64,000 bases of DNA from Legionella geestiana (lineage in GTDB: Bacteria; Pseudomonadota; Gammaproteobacteria; Legionellales; Legionellaceae), in contig NZ_CP038271.1 in the NCBI RefSeq assembly GCF_004571195.1, positions 2,165,001 to 2,229,000 of the forward strand. Reading direction: 5' to 3'. A model generated the notes under the pieces. The model searched no databases and was not told the origin of the DNA. It saw only the letters and a list, made by a program, of their open reading frames with translations. This document shows positions 1-10,318 of this stretch, piece after piece. Both the position numbers and the translations under genes were made by a program. Position 1 is the first letter of the stretch. Each line of letters opens with the position of its first letter.

Positions 1-1438
<1,438 letters not shown>

Positions 1439-1518
1439 TATAACCTGAGAGACTTCAGGTAACTCTGAAACGTGTATCTCAATCTTTGCCACTGCCGTGT
1501 GTACGGCAGAAGAGTTTT

Positions 1519-1633
1519 CCTGGCGACCATAGCGGTCCGGCCCCACCTGATCCCATCCCGAACTCAGAAGTGAAACGGTCCAGCGCCGATGATAGTGTGA
1601 GGTCTCCTCATGTGAAAGTAGGTCATCGCCAGG
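1519..1633 (+). rRNA. rrf: 5S ribosomal RNA
   Basis: A 115-base gene starting CCTGGCGACCATAGCGG and ending with the complementary CATCGCCAGG, so the terminal helix I closes. The internal segment CCCGAACTCAGAAGTGAAACG is the usual conserved 5S core. It follows 23S by about 80 bases, the normal end of a bacterial rrn operon, and no tRNA gene is seen between 23S and 5S or after it. Confidence 0.97.
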
Positions 1634-1647
1634 GTTTTATACGAAAG

Positions 1648-1676
1648 AAGCACCCCATGTGGGTGCTTTTTTTTTT
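1648..1676 (+). terminator. Intrinsic terminator of the rrn operon
   Basis: AAGCACCC, a CATGT loop, GGGTGCTT and then about ten T residues: a perfect 8-bp stem followed by a long T-run, 15 bases after 5S. This is a textbook Rho-independent terminator. Confidence 0.93.
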
Positions 1677-1695
1677 GCCCTTTAATTTTCCATCA

Positions 1696-2745
1696 AATAA
1701 AACATTGTATTTAATGGCTTTTCGGTAGGCTGGGTTGAGTACCGCGAAGTCCGGCATCGGGTATCCCCAAAGGCCGGATGTTTTTTTCGCGCATCCTTCC
1801 CGCGCTTATCAGCGCAGGCTACGGCATTTTATAAATAAAACAATGACTTATCGGTAGGCTGGGTTGAGCGTAGCGAAGCCCGGCATCGGGTATCCCCAAA
1901 GTCCGGATGTTTTTTTCGTGCATCCTATCCCGCGCTTATCAGCGCAGGCTACGTCATTTTATTGATAAAGCAACCTTTTACACGTAGCAACTGTCTTGAG
2001 CCAAAAACTCAAGGCAGTTATCGTTTTCAGGTAAAACATTGTATTTAATGGGCTTTTCGGTAAGCTGGGTTGAGTACCGCGAAGTCCGGCATCGGGTATC
2101 CCCAAAGGCCGGATGTTTTTTTCGCGCATCCTATCCCGCGCTTATCAGCGCAGGCTACGACATTTTATCGATAAAACAACCGTTTACAGGTAGCAACTGT
2201 CTTGTGCCAAAAACTCAAGGCAGTTATCGTTTTCAGGTAAAACATTGTATTTAATGGGCTTTTCGGTAGACTGGGTTGAGTACCGCGAAGTCCGGCATCG
2301 GGTATCCCCAAATGCCGGATGTTTTTTTCGTGCATCCTATCCCGCGCTTATCAGCGCAGGCTACGACATTTTATCGATAAAACAACCGTTTACAGGTAGC
2401 AACTGTCTTGTGCCAAAAACTCAAGGCAGTTACCGTTTTCAGGTAAAACATTGTATTTAATGGGCTTTTCGGTAGGCTGGGTTGAGCGTAGCGAAGCCCG
2501 GCATCGGGTATCCCCAAAGACCGGATGTTTTTTTCGTGCATCCTATCCCGCGCTTATCAGCGCAGGCTACGTCATTTTATTGATAAAGCAACCTTTTACA
2601 GGTAGCAACTGCCTTGTGCCAAAAACTTAAGGCAGTTACCGGTTTCAGGTAAAACATTGTATTTAATGGGTTTTTCGGTAGGCTGGGTTGAGCGTAGCGA
2701 AGCCCGGCATCGGATATCATTTCATGCAACCATCCTTGGGCTTAT
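1696..2745. repeat. Tandem array of a 206-bp hairpin-rich repeat
   Basis: About five and a half copies of one unit follow the rrn terminator. The anchor TTTCAGGTAAAACATTG recurs with starts near 2025, 2231, 2437 and 2643, an exact 206-bp period; the first unit (about 1697-1844) and second (about 1845-2030) are shorter, and the last fades near 2745. Each full unit holds a TCGGTAGGCTGGGTTGAG segment with a partial inverted repeat ending GCGAAGCCCGG, a GCGC-TTATCA-GCGC hairpin, and an AACTGTCTTG / CAAGGCAGTT hairpin. Two variants occur: GAGTACCGCGAAGTCC in units 1, 3 and 4, and GAGCGTAGCGAAGCCC in units 2, 5 and 6. The period is not a multiple of three and the small frames inside (for example 2039-2254) look spurious. 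The GGCTGGGTTGAGCG motif resembles REP-type intergenic repeats known from many bacteria. Confidence 0.9.
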
Positions 2746-2992
2746 CAGCCAATCCTAAATTATTCTATTTAAAAACAATAACTTAAAGACAAAAAAATGT
2801 GTCCATTTCATTACGATGTTTCGGCGCATCTATAACGCAGTTCCATAAAAACAAAGCAGGATGCTACGCTCTGATGCTCAGACCTTAACATCTGGCACAT
2901 GCGTTTGGGTGTTCGGCTATTCCAATACCCGAACCTTTTATCATTTACCGAGATTTTGTACCGTTTTAGGGATTTTACCCGCAGAACAGTCG

Positions 2993-2998
2993 TATAAT
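2993..2998 (+). promoter_or_regulatory. Possible -10 element before the 3051 gene
   Basis: A perfect TATAAT lies 52 bases before the preferred ATG at 3051. No good -35 hexamer is present at normal spacing (GGATTT at 2970-2975 is poor), so this is a weak call. The rest of 2746-2992 is non-coding as far as can be seen. Confidence 0.3.
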
Positions 2999-3050
2999 TT
3001 TGCACAATGGCGTAAACTGCTCCTCCAGTAACATGGTAGGCGGAGCGAGC

Positions 3051-5795
3051 ATGGTGTCTGAGCGGCTGCTGGTTTTGATCAATACCCTTAGAAATAAGGA
3101 GGAACACGCCCCCCTGGAGCAACACGAAAATTATTTTTTAACAAAAATACGAGGTCGCTTTCCAGAGGTACGTGCAGATATGCCAATATGCCCTGACGAC
3201 CTGGTTTTTTTGAAACAGGTAATGGGTGAAATATGGGACATGATTCGTGATACACACGATGATTACCTGGTTGTCAGCAGCGATAAAAGCCACTGTTGGG
3301 TTGAACTTGCAAAATCCCTGAGCAGTCCGGGGTGCTCCTGGGTGCGTGTATTAATGCCATCGACGCAAAATGTGCGAGATCCTGTCAATCTGGAGCTCTT
3401 ATCTGAGCAGGACATAACCACGCTCTACCTCGGCGAAGACACACGTTACATCTATTCTGCGAAAGCCTTGCTGGAGAATGCTGGTAAAGGTCACGAATTT
3501 TCAACACATTGCTGTCACGATTTTAAACGTACACGGGCACTCTCGCTGAATGAGTTGAGACGCTTGCGCACCAAGAAGGCATTTGGTATCGACTTTAGTG
3601 CTCGTGGTAACCGCTATGATAATTTTTGGGAAATGCTGATTCGTGCCTATGTGGGGCAATGGCATAAGGTTGGACGGGCTCCAGACATTATGATGGAACC
3701 ACTCTGCCAGGCTTTTCTTGAAAATGACATTGCAGGGGTTGAAAGTATTCTGCCTGAGTGGTCGCGTATGCTGACCACAAAGCCGCATATTGATGTCAAC
3801 TGTTTATATGGTCAGCCTGCCCCCGCACGCCCGTGGACATACATGATTGAGCTGCTGGTTGACTGTGTTGATGTTACCGCGCCGCTGCATGCAGATGCAT
3901 TGAGAATGCTTGGCGAACATGCTGTGTCTGTTTGCCGTAGAACGAATCTCTCGCGCCCCTCATCATCTCAAGACATCTCGTCTGAGGCTGAGGGAACTAT
4001 GGCCAGTATTTTATCTCTTTTGCACCGTCTGGCGGAAAAAGCACCTCTTGTTAAGGAATTAGAGTCGCAGATGGCGATGATGGCCTCTGATGCATGGGAT
4101 AAAACCCAGCTTGCAGAGAAGTTTAAAGAGGTTTATGCCATACGAAAGAATACTGTTTTAACGCATGAGCATGCAGGTTACCAGGATAGAACAGTAGACT
4201 TATGGGTGAGGCTCGCGCAGGCGCTGGCGCAGGCCGGTATCGTTGACAGCAACTATTATCGCTTATTTTACCCAAAACTGAATCAGGATGTAGAACCTGT
4301 TACCATGCTGCCTGTTATAGAGCATCCGCTCTCTGAATATATTCTTTCCGAGGACGAGACACACCTCATTCATCTGCCATCCTGTGAACAATATCACCAG
4401 ATAAATGGTGTTTATTTTGACTGCAGTGGTAATGAGCGACCCCGCCCGTTGACACCTTGCGAAATTGCAAGGGTAAAAAATTCAGCTGAAGTTCATAGAA
4501 ATTATTTTTTCAGGAATGTCATTGAGCAGGACCCTGCTGTCAGTAAGCAGGTTGTTATGAAGCTCGGTGAGCTTGCTGACCGCATTTTTTATGAGCATGG
4601 ATTGCAGCTTGGAGTCAACTATACGGCCCATGAGATGGAGTGCTGTCAGCTGGCGATAACGGAGTTTGATGCGTTTTTCGCGAGCATTCATCCGCAGGAG
4701 CAGGATGCATTGAATGCGCAGACCATTACCTTGTTTAACAGAAACGGTTCATTACAGACAAAAACATTCAAGATAGTTTATAACGAGATTAAAACTGATC
4801 ATTGCATGGCGCTTTGCAGCAAGTTTATTATTCAGTTAATCCTCGATTACAATGCGGAGCACATTTTTAAGCCTGAAATTAATGACAAGTCCTGGCTTGG
4901 AAACATGCGACTGCACTCTGTAAAAAAAGTCTATCAGGAATATCATATTGAGCAGGATAAGGCGATGCGGCGCATTCTTATTCTGGCATTATCATTGCTG
5001 ACCACGCCATTTTCCGGCTGGAGTCTTGAGGAGCACGAGTTTTTAGGGCGAAAAAACAGGCTTACTGGAACCGGCGTTTTTGTCTTAAAAAAAATTGAAG
5101 GTGTTATTACTGGCATCGACACTCTATGTACGCGCCGCTGCTACCAGGAGGTCATGGAGTTTTTGCACAAAAAATACAATGAGGCTAATCCAATCAGTAG
5201 TTTTTTGCGTTCTGAGATAACCATCAAATGGATTAAGAGCATTCTTGACGAGCAACTCTTTGAGCCGTGCATGTACTGGTTTGAACCGGAGCTGTTGTAT
5301 CTTGGGTTACTGCGCTGGAACAAAACTGATGGTTCAGGCATGAAGGATTTGGTTCGAGGCATTTTGCATCAGATAGAGAAGATTTGCAAAGCTGGCGCAG
5401 ATACAGACGCTTCCTGGCGGCTTAAGGTGAACGTTTGTTTCAGAGACTGGTTGACAGGCCTTCTTGCGGAACAGCAAAATGAAGTGCTTCAATTTTTAAA
5501 AAAAATTGGTTCATCCCAAAAGTATGAGGGTCTTTTTTCGAACGTAAAATACCACCTGTTCGAAACGGCTGGTGGGCAAACGGCCGCAGTACAGCAAGGC
5601 GCATTTTTTGAGTCGATACCTGGTAATCCTTCGAAGACGCTCTGGCAGGAACTGGATGCTGCATTACAAAAGTTTAACGATACAGAAGACAACTGGCTGA
5701 TTGAAGCGCGTGATGGTGTTGCAGCCCGATGTTATGAATCTGCTCATGGGGGCGAGATACATCCTGCCCGAATGTCGGCTTCTGGCTCGGTATAA
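3051..5795 (+). CDS. Large protein of unknown function, effector candidate
   Basis: A 914-residue soluble protein with no signal peptide or membrane segment. The ATG at 3051 is preferred because GGCGGAG sits 5 bases upstream; the frame is open from a TTG at 3000 and another ATG at 3033. I do not recognise a family. Two stretches, starting near nucleotides 3378 (DPVNLELLSE...) and 4320 (EHPLSEYILSED...), share a loose layout: a D/HP-x-x-x-E-x-x-LSE start, a hydrophobic strand, a tyrosine-containing helix, then an R-x-L-x-x-x-E-x-x-R end. This faintly recalls a degenerate U-box, but that is speculation. Its size, lack of recognisable enzyme motifs, position next to a repeat array and the Legionella background make it a candidate secreted effector; no direct evidence for secretion is visible. 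Confidence 0.8.
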   Translation: MVSERLLVLINTLRNKEEHAPLEQHENYFLTKIRGRFPEVRADMPICPDDLVFLKQVMGEIWDMIRDTHDDYLVVSSDKSHCWVELAKSLSSPGCSWVRVLMPSTQNVRDPVNLELLSEQDITTLYLGEDTRYIYSAKALLENAGKGHEFSTHCCHDFKRTRALSLNELRRLRTKKAFGIDFSARGNRYDNFWEMLIRAYVGQWHKVGRAPDIMMEPLCQAFLENDIAGVESILPEWSRMLTTKPHIDVNCLYGQPAPARPWTYMIELLVDCVDVTAPLHADALRMLGEHAVSVCRRTNLSRPSSSQDISSEAEGTMASILSLLHRLAEKAPLVKELESQMAMMASDAWDKTQLAEKFKEVYAIRKNTVLTHEHAGYQDRTVDLWVRLAQALAQAGIVDSNYYRLFYPKLNQDVEPVTMLPVIEHPLSEYILSEDETHLIHLPSCEQYHQINGVYFDCSGNERPRPLTPCEIARVKNSAEVHRNYFFRNVIEQDPAVSKQVVMKLGELADRIFYEHGLQLGVNYTAHEMECCQLAITEFDAFFASIHPQEQDALNAQTITLFNRNGSLQTKTFKIVYNEIKTDHCMALCSKFIIQLILDYNAEHIFKPEINDKSWLGNMRLHSVKKVYQEYHIEQDKAMRRILILALSLLTTPFSGWSLEEHEFLGRKNRLTGTGVFVLKKIEGVITGIDTLCTRRCYQEVMEFLHKKYNEANPISSFLRSEITIKWIKSILDEQLFEPCMYWFEPELLYLGLLRWNKTDGSGMKDLVRGILHQIEKICKAGADTDASWRLKVNVCFRDWLTGLLAEQQNEVLQFLKKIGSSQKYEGLFSNVKYHLFETAGGQTAAVQQGAFFESIPGNPSKTLWQELDAALQKFNDTEDNWLIEARDGVAARCYESAHGGEIHPARMSASGSV

Positions 5796-5858
5796 ATAAG
5801 CGCTCATACCTTTCTGTCGAAAATATGTGGTTGAATGTGGGGATTCGGAGGGGTATCA

Positions 5859-7667
5859 ATGGAAAGAGTTACCTTTGATGGCGTCACCTGGAGTGGCATG
5901 AAGCTTTACTGGGCACATAACCCGGATACGAACACAGCGAGTCTGGAGTGGGGGGGCAGGTCTATTCCTTCGGTGTTGCAGGATACTCTTCGAGAATACA
6001 CAGGTATTACGATTTCAAATGAGAATGCCATCATCGGTAATGTTAATGAGTTCAGTCAAACCTACCGGATGGTATCAAGTAATTTAGAGGTCGTGCATCA
6101 GTCGGCACCGCGTGTCAGACTTCCGGATATTCCTTCGCTTTCATCGTTGTCGACCTCGCAGAACCCGCCTCCGGACTCTACTAGAAGTAACAGTGATGGA
6201 GGTGCATCATCGCGACGCCCACACTCAGACCGCTCGCATCATCGCAGCCCGAAGGGCAATGGTTCTGATTCCGGGCGCTTGCGTCTGGTCAGAGCTGAAA
6301 AAAAAACACCACCCTCTCCCTCCTCCTCATCGGATGTCGCAACGCCGGTGGCGGTTGAACGGCACAGAAGTCGCCGTCTTCATCGTACACAGTCTCAGAA
6401 AACAATAGGCGTGCGTGTGAAAAAAAAACCGGTCGCGACAACTGCATCAGGCCTTACCAGTGAGATGGTAGCGGCACTTATTGTGCCTCTCAAGGCTAAA
6501 GATGCAGCGTTGCCACGGCGGGAATATCTCTCGATTACGGCTAAATCGTTGTGTGAGTCGGATGAAGCTCTACGTCGAGACACACTCGAATATCTGGGGC
6601 CTTTTGAGGAAAAATGCATTAATCCGCGCTCGGAGCAGGGGCCGCTTATTCCCTCGACCCTCTTCAGTATCAATGCCATGCATTGTGTGGGCATGTGTCA
6701 GAATAATCTGCGCCTCAGTCCGTTTAAACGCGCGCTGATGGAGGGGCTGCAGTTTCTGTTTGATGGGCCGCTTAATGCACTATACGGTAAATGGATGCAG
6801 GAAAAAGAACCCGATAAACCCACTCGAAGGTTGGTTTTTACGTATTTTCAGGAAGCGATTCGCGCCGCCATGGTCATGTCTGGCAGTATGACTGGCCCTA
6901 ATGAATTTGAGCGGTTCAGGGAGCATGGACATACGTTCATGGGGCTTCTTGACAAGCAACATCTTGAAGTAATTACTGAGCAGGCAAAAGTGTTGCGTGA
7001 AAATCTTCTGCTGAGTCGTCTTCTTGTTTTAACCGGTGAATTTCCGCAGACTTTTGATGCTTCAAAGCCGGTAGATAATGCCCTGCAATGGATGGTCGCT
7101 CACCTGAGAGAGGGTTTGGCCGCTGAAACGTTATTGCCTGCACTGCAGGAAGGCATCAATAGTCTGCGTCCCATCCTAAGGCGCATTGAAACCGTGATGC
7201 TTGAGAATCAGGCGTCTAAGGCGGAGCTTGTGCAGGCGCTGAAAGAGGGAAAAGACAAAATATTCGACCGTATTTCTCTAAAGGCTCTGCTCTGTGAATC
7301 GATGGAGAAATCCCCCCATCATCGAAAACACCCAACAGGCTTCTGGAAATCAAAAAAGTCCGCGACCCTTGAGCGAAACAGGCTGGGGTTTACGCAGCTG
7401 CTTGAAGCGTTTGCGTTAGCATTCGAGGCAAGAGAATATCGGGCGTATGTTTCGATTCTAAAGCCAGAGGTTGACAAAGATATCTATTGCAGTAAGGCTA
7501 TTGCCAATGCTTTTCGTGCAGTGCTTGAGGATACAAGGGGGGAGTCACCAGAGGCTCGCGTGAAGGCACTGGTTGAAAGTGTTAAACGACACATTAACGA
7601 TATACCTCTGCAGGCTCGCGAAGCACAAGTCCCATGCTCCTCATCTTCCGTAAAAGGGCCGGCGTGA
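5859..7667 (+). CDS. Protein of unknown function with disordered basic linker, effector candidate
   Basis: A 602-residue protein. ATG 5859 is chosen over ATG 5835 because GGAGGGG lies 6-7 bases before it. The first about 95 residues look globular. Residues of about 95-200 are low-complexity Ser/Pro/Arg/His sequence (SSRRPHSDRSHHRSPKG, then TPPSPSSSSD and RHRSRRLHRTQSQK) with clusters of basic residues. The remaining about 400 residues are predicted helical and contain hydrophobic heptads. No signal peptide or membrane segment is seen. It lies 63 bases after the preceding large gene on the same strand, so the two may be co-transcribed. I do not recognise a family; a globular head, disordered basic linker and helical tail are common in Legionella effectors, but this is inference only. 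Confidence 0.8.
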   Translation: MERVTFDGVTWSGMKLYWAHNPDTNTASLEWGGRSIPSVLQDTLREYTGITISNENAIIGNVNEFSQTYRMVSSNLEVVHQSAPRVRLPDIPSLSSLSTSQNPPPDSTRSNSDGGASSRRPHSDRSHHRSPKGNGSDSGRLRLVRAEKKTPPSPSSSSDVATPVAVERHRSRRLHRTQSQKTIGVRVKKKPVATTASGLTSEMVAALIVPLKAKDAALPRREYLSITAKSLCESDEALRRDTLEYLGPFEEKCINPRSEQGPLIPSTLFSINAMHCVGMCQNNLRLSPFKRALMEGLQFLFDGPLNALYGKWMQEKEPDKPTRRLVFTYFQEAIRAAMVMSGSMTGPNEFERFREHGHTFMGLLDKQHLEVITEQAKVLRENLLLSRLLVLTGEFPQTFDASKPVDNALQWMVAHLREGLAAETLLPALQEGINSLRPILRRIETVMLENQASKAELVQALKEGKDKIFDRISLKALLCESMEKSPHHRKHPTGFWKSKKSATLERNRLGFTQLLEAFALAFEAREYRAYVSILKPEVDKDIYCSKAIANAFRAVLEDTRGESPEARVKALVESVKRHINDIPLQAREAQVPCSSSSVKGPA

Positions 7668-7747
7668 GAATCCGTCACACACATATCCCAGTCTCAGCAA
7701 AGTGTGATAGAATGCAAACCTTTATTGTTTGCGTTTTGAGGACTGCA

Positions 7748-8161
7748 ATGAACGTTGAGAGCGTATACCCAAAAGTTCGTGAGATTATTGCCGATGTACT
7801 CGTGATTGATGAAGACGAAGTCAGCCTGCAAAGCCGCCTGATTGCGGACCTGGGCGCAGAGTCCATTGATTTTCTTGATCTCGTCTTTCAGCTTGAAAAA
7901 GCCTTTGGCATTAAAATTCCTCGCGGTCAGCTTGAGAAAAATGCCCGTGGTGCACTCGCTGAAGATGAATTTGAAACAGCCGGTATTCTTACGCCTAAAG
8001 GCATGGAAGCATTGAAAAACTACCTGTGTGAAGTGCCTGCAGAGCATTTTAAGGCGAACATGAAGGTTAATGAAATTCCAATGCTCTTTACGGTCGAAAC
8101 CTTCTGCAAACTGATAGTTGCAGCGACTGCTGAAAACCGGACTTCAGAAGCACTTGCCTGA
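7748..8161 (+). CDS. acpXL: Acyl carrier protein, AcpXL type
   Basis: A 137-residue acyl carrier protein. The phosphopantetheine site is the serine in DLGAESIDFLDLVF, followed by QLEKAFGIKIP; this closely matches the SLDFLDIVF...EFGIKIP signature of rhizobial AcpXL, which carries C26-C28 acyl chains for lipid A, rather than housekeeping AcpP. It is longer than rhizobial AcpXL (about 92 residues) because of a 35-45 residue insertion after IPRGQLE. ATG 7748 has TGAGGA 5 bases upstream; an upstream in-frame extension to 7634 overlaps the previous gene and is rejected. The stop TGA overlaps the ATG of the next gene by one base, so this is the first gene of a tight five-gene operon. A short inverted repeat GCAAAC/GTTTGC lies at 7714-7732. 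Confidence 0.92.
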   Translation: MNVESVYPKVREIIADVLVIDEDEVSLQSRLIADLGAESIDFLDLVFQLEKAFGIKIPRGQLEKNARGALAEDEFETAGILTPKGMEALKNYLCEVPAEHFKANMKVNEIPMLFTVETFCKLIVAATAENRTSEALA

Positions 8162-9018
8162 TGCGATTCCTTTTTGTAGACCGCATTACAGCGTTTGAGC
8201 CGCGACACTATGTTCGAGGCGAGCGGACCATTAAGCAGGATGAATTTTATCTGTGTAAGGATGCGCAGGGGGAGCTGTGTTTTGTGCCCTCTCTGGTCGG
8301 TGAAACGCTGGGACAGCTTGCTGCATGGAATGTCATGCATTCCCTTGATTTTGCGAGCCGTCCGGTTGCCGGTGTTGTCTCATCGGTGATTTTTTCCGGG
8401 GCAGCGCGTCCGGGGGAAACCCTCACCCTCGAGTCTTTTATCGATGAGCTCGATGAAAAGGCGGTATCCTACCACAGTGTCGCAACGGTGGAGGGACGTG
8501 AAGTATTGCGGGTTGAGGGAGCGCTCGGGCCGTTGCTGCCGATGGAGTCTTTTATTGACAGTACAACGGTTCGCGCTCAGTTTGACGCACTCTTTCAAAC
8601 AACGCCGGACCACGACTTACGCTGTTTGTCTCCCATCAACGAACGTCTGTTATGCTGTGACAAAATCACCTCTGAAACGTCTGGTGAAGGGCTGACTGGC
8701 CGTCTGTTTGTCGCGCCCGATGCCCCCTGGTTTGCCGATCATTTTCCACGCAAACCGGTATTGCCGATGACAGTGCTGATTGAGTGCATGAGCAATCTGG
8801 CGCGGGAATTTCTCGCCCGAAATGCCTTGCAGGGGTATCGCTTGCAGGAAGTGCGCAAAATTAAAATGAATGCCTTTGTGGAACCCGGAAGCACCCTGCT
8901 TGTGCATGTACGGCAGAAGGCTTGCGGTTCGGATGAACAGGTGCTTGTCCTTCGCAGTGATCTCGATGGCAGGCGGGTTTGTGTGTGTGAGATGCGTTTT
9001 TCAGCAACGGGTGGCTGA
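8161..9018 (+). CDS. fabZXL: Double hot-dog 3-hydroxyacyl-ACP dehydratase-like protein
   Basis: 285 residues, about twice the length of single-domain FabZ, so probably two hot-dog folds. The C-terminal half carries the FabZ/FabA signature ADHFPRKPVLPMTVLIE (compare GHFPxxPVMPG), whose His is the catalytic base; the N-terminal half has a matching but weaker PSLVGETLGQLAAW segment. It should dehydrate 3-hydroxyacyl chains bound to the neighbouring carrier protein during chain elongation. The start overlaps the acpXL stop and the next gene begins 2 bases after its stop. The order carrier protein, dehydratase, two ketosynthases, acyltransferase is that of the rhizobial acpXL-lpxXL cluster; the XL name rests on this order. 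Confidence 0.85.
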   Translation: MRFLFVDRITAFEPRHYVRGERTIKQDEFYLCKDAQGELCFVPSLVGETLGQLAAWNVMHSLDFASRPVAGVVSSVIFSGAARPGETLTLESFIDELDEKAVSYHSVATVEGREVLRVEGALGPLLPMESFIDSTTVRAQFDALFQTTPDHDLRCLSPINERLLCCDKITSETSGEGLTGRLFVAPDAPWFADHFPRKPVLPMTVLIECMSNLAREFLARNALQGYRLQEVRKIKMNAFVEPGSTLLVHVRQKACGSDEQVLVLRSDLDGRRVCVCEMRFSATGG

Positions 9019-9019
9019 G

Positions 9020-10318
9020 ATGAACAAACGGCGTGTAGCAATTACCGGGCTTGGCGTGGTTTCTCCGCTTGGCAACAATGTGGAAACATTCTGGTCGAGC
9101 CTTATGGGCGGCAAATCGGGTATCGCGGAAATTGCGCAGTTTGATGCGCGCGCGTTTCCCACCCGCATTGCAGCCGAAGTCAAAAATTTTTCCCTTCATC
9201 CCTCGCTTAACGGCAAGGCCTTACGCCATGCGCCGCATTTTGCGCATTATGCACTGCAGGCGGCGCACGAGGCCTTTGAAGATGCCGGCGTTCGCCCGAA
9301 TGCGACGAATGCCGAACGCTGGGGGGTCGTGGCCGGCAGTGGCATGATGACGGCAGAATACGATTATCTGCACAGATTTCAAAAAATTGCGGCGCCTGTT
9401 GGCGAAGTGGACTGGGCGCTGCTGCAGGAACATGCGGATGATTTTTACCACATGCCGGATTTTGGCAAAACTACGTCCAACGCGGGACTTTCCGTGCTGG
9501 CGCAGCAGTTTGGTATCCGTGGTTATGCAAGCTCGGTGCATACCGCCTGTGCTTCAGGCGGTCAGGCACTGGGGCTTGCGCTTCAGGTGATTCGCCGTGG
9601 TGAGGCGGACTTCATGCTGGCCGGCGGCTTCGATTCCATGATAAGCCCCCTTGGTCTTTCAAGCTTTTGTCTCCTTGGAGCGCTCTCAAAGGTGAACGAC
9701 GCTCCAGAAACAGCCAGCCGTCCTTTTGATGCGACCCGCAGTGGTTTTGTGCTGGGAGAGGGGGCCGCGTTTCTTATTCTCGAAGCCTACGAGCGGGCTG
9801 AGGCCCGAGGAGCGCGAATTTATGCGGAACTGGCAGGAGAAGGAAATTCTCTGAGCGCTTACCGCATCACCGATTCACACCCGAATGGAGATGGTGCCAT
9901 TCAGGCGATGGAAGGCGCGCTGCGGGATGCGGGTTTGCGGGCAACAACAGTGGATTACATCAATGCGCATGGCACCTCAACGCGTATGAATGACCTCAGC
10001 GAAACCAATGCCATCAAAGTCGTTTTTGGTGAACGCGCTCCTATGGTTCCTGTCAGTTCCACAAAGAGCCAGACCGGGCACCTGATTGCTGCAGCCGGCG
10101 CGCTGGAAGCCGTTGTATCAACGCTTGCCATACACCATGGACGTATTCCGCAAACTAAAAACCGTACTACTCCCGATCCTGAGTGTGATTTGGATTACGT
10201 TGTGGAAGGGGTGCGGGAACAACCTGTGCGGGTCGTGATGTCAAATTCCTTTGGATTTGGCGGTTCTAACAGTGCGCTGGTTTTTGCGCATCCGCATGTG
10301 CGGGAGAATGAGGCATGA
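9020..10318 (+). CDS. fabF2XL: Beta-ketoacyl-ACP synthase II-like, catalytically complete
   Basis: A 432-residue FabF-type condensing enzyme beginning MNKRRVAITGLGVVSPLGNN. The full Cys-His-His triad is visible: C177 in HTACASGG, H317 in NAHGTSTRMND and H354 in KSQTGHLIAAAG. A longer in-frame extension back to 8870 overlaps the dehydratase gene and is rejected. It lies in the middle of the AcpXL-type operon and overlaps the next gene by 4 bases (ATGA). By the rhizobial model it elongates very long acyl chains on AcpXL. The F2/F1 assignment follows gene order only. Confidence 0.9.
   Translation: MNKRRVAITGLGVVSPLGNNVETFWSSLMGGKSGIAEIAQFDARAFPTRIAAEVKNFSLHPSLNGKALRHAPHFAHYALQAAHEAFEDAGVRPNATNAERWGVVAGSGMMTAEYDYLHRFQKIAAPVGEVDWALLQEHADDFYHMPDFGKTTSNAGLSVLAQQFGIRGYASSVHTACASGGQALGLALQVIRRGEADFMLAGGFDSMISPLGLSSFCLLGALSKVNDAPETASRPFDATRSGFVLGEGAAFLILEAYERAEARGARIYAELAGEGNSLSAYRITDSHPNGDGAIQAMEGALRDAGLRATTVDYINAHGTSTRMNDLSETNAIKVVFGERAPMVPVSSTKSQTGHLIAAAGALEAVVSTLAIHHGRIPQTKNRTTPDPECDLDYVVEGVREQPVRVVMSNSFGFGGSNSALVFAHPHVRENEA

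Noticed and set aside
2039-2460. Two identical 71-residue genes in the repeat array
   Set aside because: They arise because the repeat contains an open frame; no ribosome-binding site and the unit length is not a multiple of three.
1696-2745. CRISPR array
   Set aside because: The repeated unit is 206 bp with no short unique spacers, and no cas genes are nearby.
2811-3125. 104-residue minus-strand gene
   Set aside because: Overlaps the start of a much better gene on the plus strand and lacks protein-like features.
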